Notes under the pieces: model-generated
What the model was told of the DNA's origin: nothing
What the model saw: only the letters and a program-made list of their open reading frames with translations
Databases searched by the model: none
In this document: positions 7,313 to 8,425 of the stretch, piece after piece
Numbering within the stretch: position 1 is the first letter of the stretch
Layout: each line of letters starts with the position of its first letter
Program-made: the position numbers and the translations under genes
Assembly (NCBI GenBank): GCA_045586595.1
Contig: JAZNAQ010000010.1
Coordinates: 1 to 8,425 of the forward strand
Length of the DNA: 8,425 nt
Origin: SIG480 sp045586595
GTDB lineage: Bacteria > Bacillota > Clostridia > Oscillospirales > JAAYXM01
Direction: 5' to 3'

Positions 7313-7502
7313 ATTTCCGTAGGTCTTCTGGCTTGTGTCTCAATCAACAAACCCTGCATGCCTTCTCGGATTTCTCCAATGACTGACTTTCGTCAACGCA
7401 AGGCTGTCTCGACACTTACAGCGCCGGCAGCGCGGGGACTTGCACCCCATTATCTTGTTCAGCCGAGCGAACACTGTTCGAGCTGCGCCCGGCCACGGAA
7501 AT
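7313..7502 (-). ncRNA. Cobalamin riboswitch (downstream copy)
   Basis: The minus-strand RNA has, in order, the P1 5' arm ATTTCCGT (7495-7502), the motif GGGGTGCAAGTCCCC, GCTGCCGGCGCTGTAAG, GTCATTGG...GAGAAGGC, and the B12 box AAGCCAGAAGACCT (about 7321-7334). The P1 3' arm ACGGAAAT (7313-7320) pairs perfectly with the 5' arm over 8 bases. This is the standard order of the cobalamin aptamer. It is followed by a strong terminator and then the YezD-like gene, so it probably lowers that gene's expression when B12 is abundant. Confidence 0.95.
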
Positions 7503-7533
7503 GTTTATAAAATTTTTTCTTTCAGCAATCATC

Positions 7534-7570
7534 ATGTTCTGCATTGCAGAACATGCGAGGGTACCCTCGC
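7534..7570 (-). repeat. Two abutting perfect palindromes in the riboswitch leader
   Basis: ATGTTCTGC-AAT-GCAGAACAT (7534-7554, 9-bp stem) touches GCGAGGGTACCCTCGC (7555-7570, perfect palindrome). Both lie between the promoter and the aptamer. Two weaker hairpins, AAATC-AAAA-GATTT and GGAG-TATATC-CTCC, follow at about 7573-7601. The RNA leader thus forms a row of four possible hairpins before the aptamer. Confidence 0.7.
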
Positions 7571-7615
7571 AAAAATCTTTTGATTTCAGGAGGATATACT
7601 CCACCTTTCTTTAGA

Positions 7616-7643
7616 ATTATATCACAAGTTTAAAAAATGTCAA
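7616..7643 (-). promoter_or_regulatory. Consensus sigma-A promoter for the downstream riboswitch
   Basis: On the minus strand TTGACA (7638-7643) and TATAAT (7616-7621) are both perfect matches to the housekeeping consensus, with a 16-base spacer. The start should be near 7609. The transcript would hold the hairpin row, the 7313-7502 aptamer, the terminator and the YezD-like gene. Confidence 0.88.
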
Positions 7644-7721
7644 TAATTTGGAATTGATTACGACTTGTTTCAGCAAATTTCGGATAAAAAGCGATAATGT
7701 TGCGCAATTATTATAGCAAAA

Positions 7722-7745
7722 AGACTCCGCCAAATAGCGGGGGCT
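7722..7745 (-). terminator. Weak terminator-like hairpin after the upstream riboswitch
   Basis: CCGC (7737-7740 on the minus strand) pairs with GCGG (7727-7730) around a 6-nt loop, with a further mismatch-interrupted extension and TCTTTTTG after it on the minus strand. The stem is short, so the call is tentative, but the position right after the aptamer fits. Confidence 0.45.
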
Positions 7746-7774
7746 TGCTTTGCGCCAAACCTGAAAGCTTGTCG

Positions 7775-7960
7775 CTTGTAGAAGCGGTATTCCGGCTTTT
7801 ACACATCCATAGGCTTGCGGAGGCCTTTTTGAAACTTTTCCTGCTAATGCGTTTCCGCAAAAAAGTTTCTGTGTAATCACGGCAAATTTTCATGCTCCGG
7901 ACTTTCACCGGATTCCCGACTCAGCCTTTGGAAAAAGCACAAATTCCAAAGGTTGGTTTT
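7775..7960 (-). ncRNA. Cobalamin riboswitch (upstream copy, divergent)
   Basis: The minus-strand RNA begins with a hairpin CCTTTGGAA...TTCCAAAGG (7925-7952), then CGGGAATCCGGTGAAAGTCC and GGAGC, the cobalamin core. It continues with TTACACA and TGTGTAA pairing around a 9-bp GAAACTTTT/AAAAGTTTC stem and a TGCG-GAAA-CGCA hairpin. It ends in AAGCCGGAATACCGCTT (7781-7798), a B12-box variant. The GCTGCCC..ACTGT segment is altered to TTTGCCGTGATTACAC. The order fits a cobalamin riboswitch but the sequence is more divergent than the downstream copy. Ends are approximate. No gene lies between this element and the next promoter at 7643. Confidence 0.78.
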
Positions 7961-7985
7961 ACAGTTTGTGTAAGACTGTGCTCAT

Positions 7986-8014
7986 ATTGTACCACTCTGT
8001 CTGTTCTTTTTCCA
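7986..8014 (-). promoter_or_regulatory. Probable promoter for the upstream riboswitch
   Basis: On the minus strand TGGAAA (8009-8014) and TACAAT (7986-7991) are separated by 17 bases, and TGG before TACAAT forms an extended -10 (TGn). The -10 matches 5 of 6 bases and the -35 4 of 6. It lies after the bidirectional terminator at 8049-8088, so the riboswitch can be transcribed independently of the upstream gene. Confidence 0.6.
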
Positions 8015-8048
8015 TAGAAAAGAATAAACTCAGCAAAAATGAATTATT

Positions 8049-8088
8049 AACAGAAAAAACCCGGCGACAGCGCCGGGTTTTTTCTGTT
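8049..8088 (-). terminator. Symmetrical (bidirectional) terminator
   Basis: A perfect inverted repeat: arms 8049-8066 and 8071-8088 with an ACAG loop, a GC-rich CCCGGCG core, then AAAAAA on one side and TTTTTT on the other. It can end transcription from either strand and most likely ends the transcript of the small Cys protein. Confidence 0.92.
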
Positions 8089-8215
8089 CGGTGTGGAAAC
8101 ATAAGAGGAATAGAATGTATGCTTTTAACTTTTCCTGATTCTGCTTTTTCCGGATATATTATCAATAGTTGTTTGATATTCAATAAATTCATAACAAAAC
8201 GGCAACCGTCATTTG

Positions 8216-8236
8216 TTTTGAGCACGGTGCTCAAAA
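8216..8236. repeat. 21-nt inverted repeat after the small Cys-protein gene
   Basis: TTTTGAGCAC and GTGCTCAAAA (10-base arms, one central G) with an outer CATTTG/CAAATG match at 8210-8215 and 8243-8248. There is no T-run on the minus strand after it, so it is not a simple terminator. It could be an operator or an RNA 3' stem. Confidence 0.55.
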
Positions 8237-8251
8237 CTCTTTCAAATGTAA

Positions 8252-8407
8252 TTAAGCTTCGACGGGTTTATCCTTTTCTTCTACGTTCCAACGCATTTCC
8301 ACGGGAGTTTTTCCGCCGCATTTGCAACAAGGCTCATCGGACGAAGATACCTTTGCGGCAAAAACTTTTTTGATTTCTTCTATGATTTTTTCTTCTTTAA
8401 TATCCAT
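8252..8407 (-). CDS. Small Cys-containing protein of unknown function
   Basis: 51 residues from the ATG at 8407 to TAA at 8252, with an AAGGAGG site before the start. Residues 1-19 form an amphipathic charged helix (DIKEEKIIEEIKKVFAAKV). Residues 26-32 hold CCKCGG, followed by KTPVEMRW and an acidic tail. The CC-x-C group may bind a metal or serve in redox. I do not recognise the family. The strong ribosome binding site, the GA-rich start and the transcription terminator after it support a real gene. Confidence 0.7.
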   Translation of the reverse strand: MDIKEEKIIEEIKKVFAAKVSSSDEPCCKCGGKTPVEMRWNVEEKDKPVEA

Positions 8408-8425
8408 AACAAAAGCCTCCTTGAT

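Noticed and set aside
7027..7359. 110-codon minus frame that includes the YezD-like gene
   Set aside because: The upstream half would be translated from inside the riboswitch and across the terminator stem. The ATG at 7188 has an ideal ribosome binding site and gives the family's normal length.
7416..7604. GTG-started leader peptide of 62 codons before the downstream aptamer
   Set aside because: It starts about 5 bases after the likely transcription start, runs into the aptamer core and has no family pattern; the hairpins and aptamer explain the segment.
7710..7715. TATAAT on the minus strand as a -10 box
   Set aside because: There is no acceptable -35 at 16-18 bases (GCTATT at the expected place), while a perfect promoter lies at 7616-7643.
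7617..7908. Two overlapping minus-strand frames at 7617-7880 and 7711-7908
   Set aside because: They overlap the upstream riboswitch, whose base-paired segments explain the sequence.
7959..8234. 91-codon minus frame and the opposing plus frame at 7966-8373
   Set aside because: Both run through the symmetrical terminator at 8049-8088; neither has a good start site or a known pattern.

Overview
The window looks like part of a chromosome from an anaerobic Firmicute of class Clostridia, probably Ruminococcus/Oscillospiraceae-like. The grounds are moderate GC, strong AGGAGG-type ribosome binding sites, Gram-positive signal peptides, dockerin and cohesin modules, and cobalamin riboswitches. Every gene I can support is on the minus strand, so the region reads from high to low coordinates. 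No mobile element, CRISPR array, rRNA or tRNA was seen.

Right part (8407 down to 7027): a 51-residue Cys-containing protein, a symmetrical terminator, and then two cobalamin (B12) riboswitches in tandem. The upstream aptamer (about 7960-7775) has its own promoter but no gene before the next promoter. The downstream aptamer (7502-7313) follows a perfect-consensus promoter and ends in a strong terminator just ahead of a 53-residue YezD/DUF2292-type gene. That terminator lies where a B12-controlled switch would be expected. A second strong terminator closes the small gene.

Middle (6912-6484): a 142-residue protein with one homing-endonuclease-associated (HNH_repeat-like) motif and a very basic tail, probably nucleic-acid binding.

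Left part (6349 to the window edge): three consecutive genes for large exported proteins. The first (1205 aa) has an acidic linker, PEGA-like and other beta modules, a GLUG-like repeat domain and a C-terminal dockerin. The second (398 aa) has a DUF4430-like domain and a C-terminal dockerin and starts 19 bases after the first stops. The third, cut by the window edge after 463 codons, starts with a cohesin-like domain followed by Cys-x-x-Cys modules. The dockerins and the cohesin-like domain suggest that the three products assemble outside the cell, as in a cellulosome, but no catalytic domain is visible.

The most interesting reading, which is inference, is a non-enzymatic cohesin-dockerin surface complex near a B12-sensing locus. 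DUF4430 is related to the beta domain of transcobalamin and intrinsic factor, so a role in capturing cobalamin or another ligand is worth testing. Against direct B12 control of the surface genes, a strong terminator lies between the riboswitch transcript and them.
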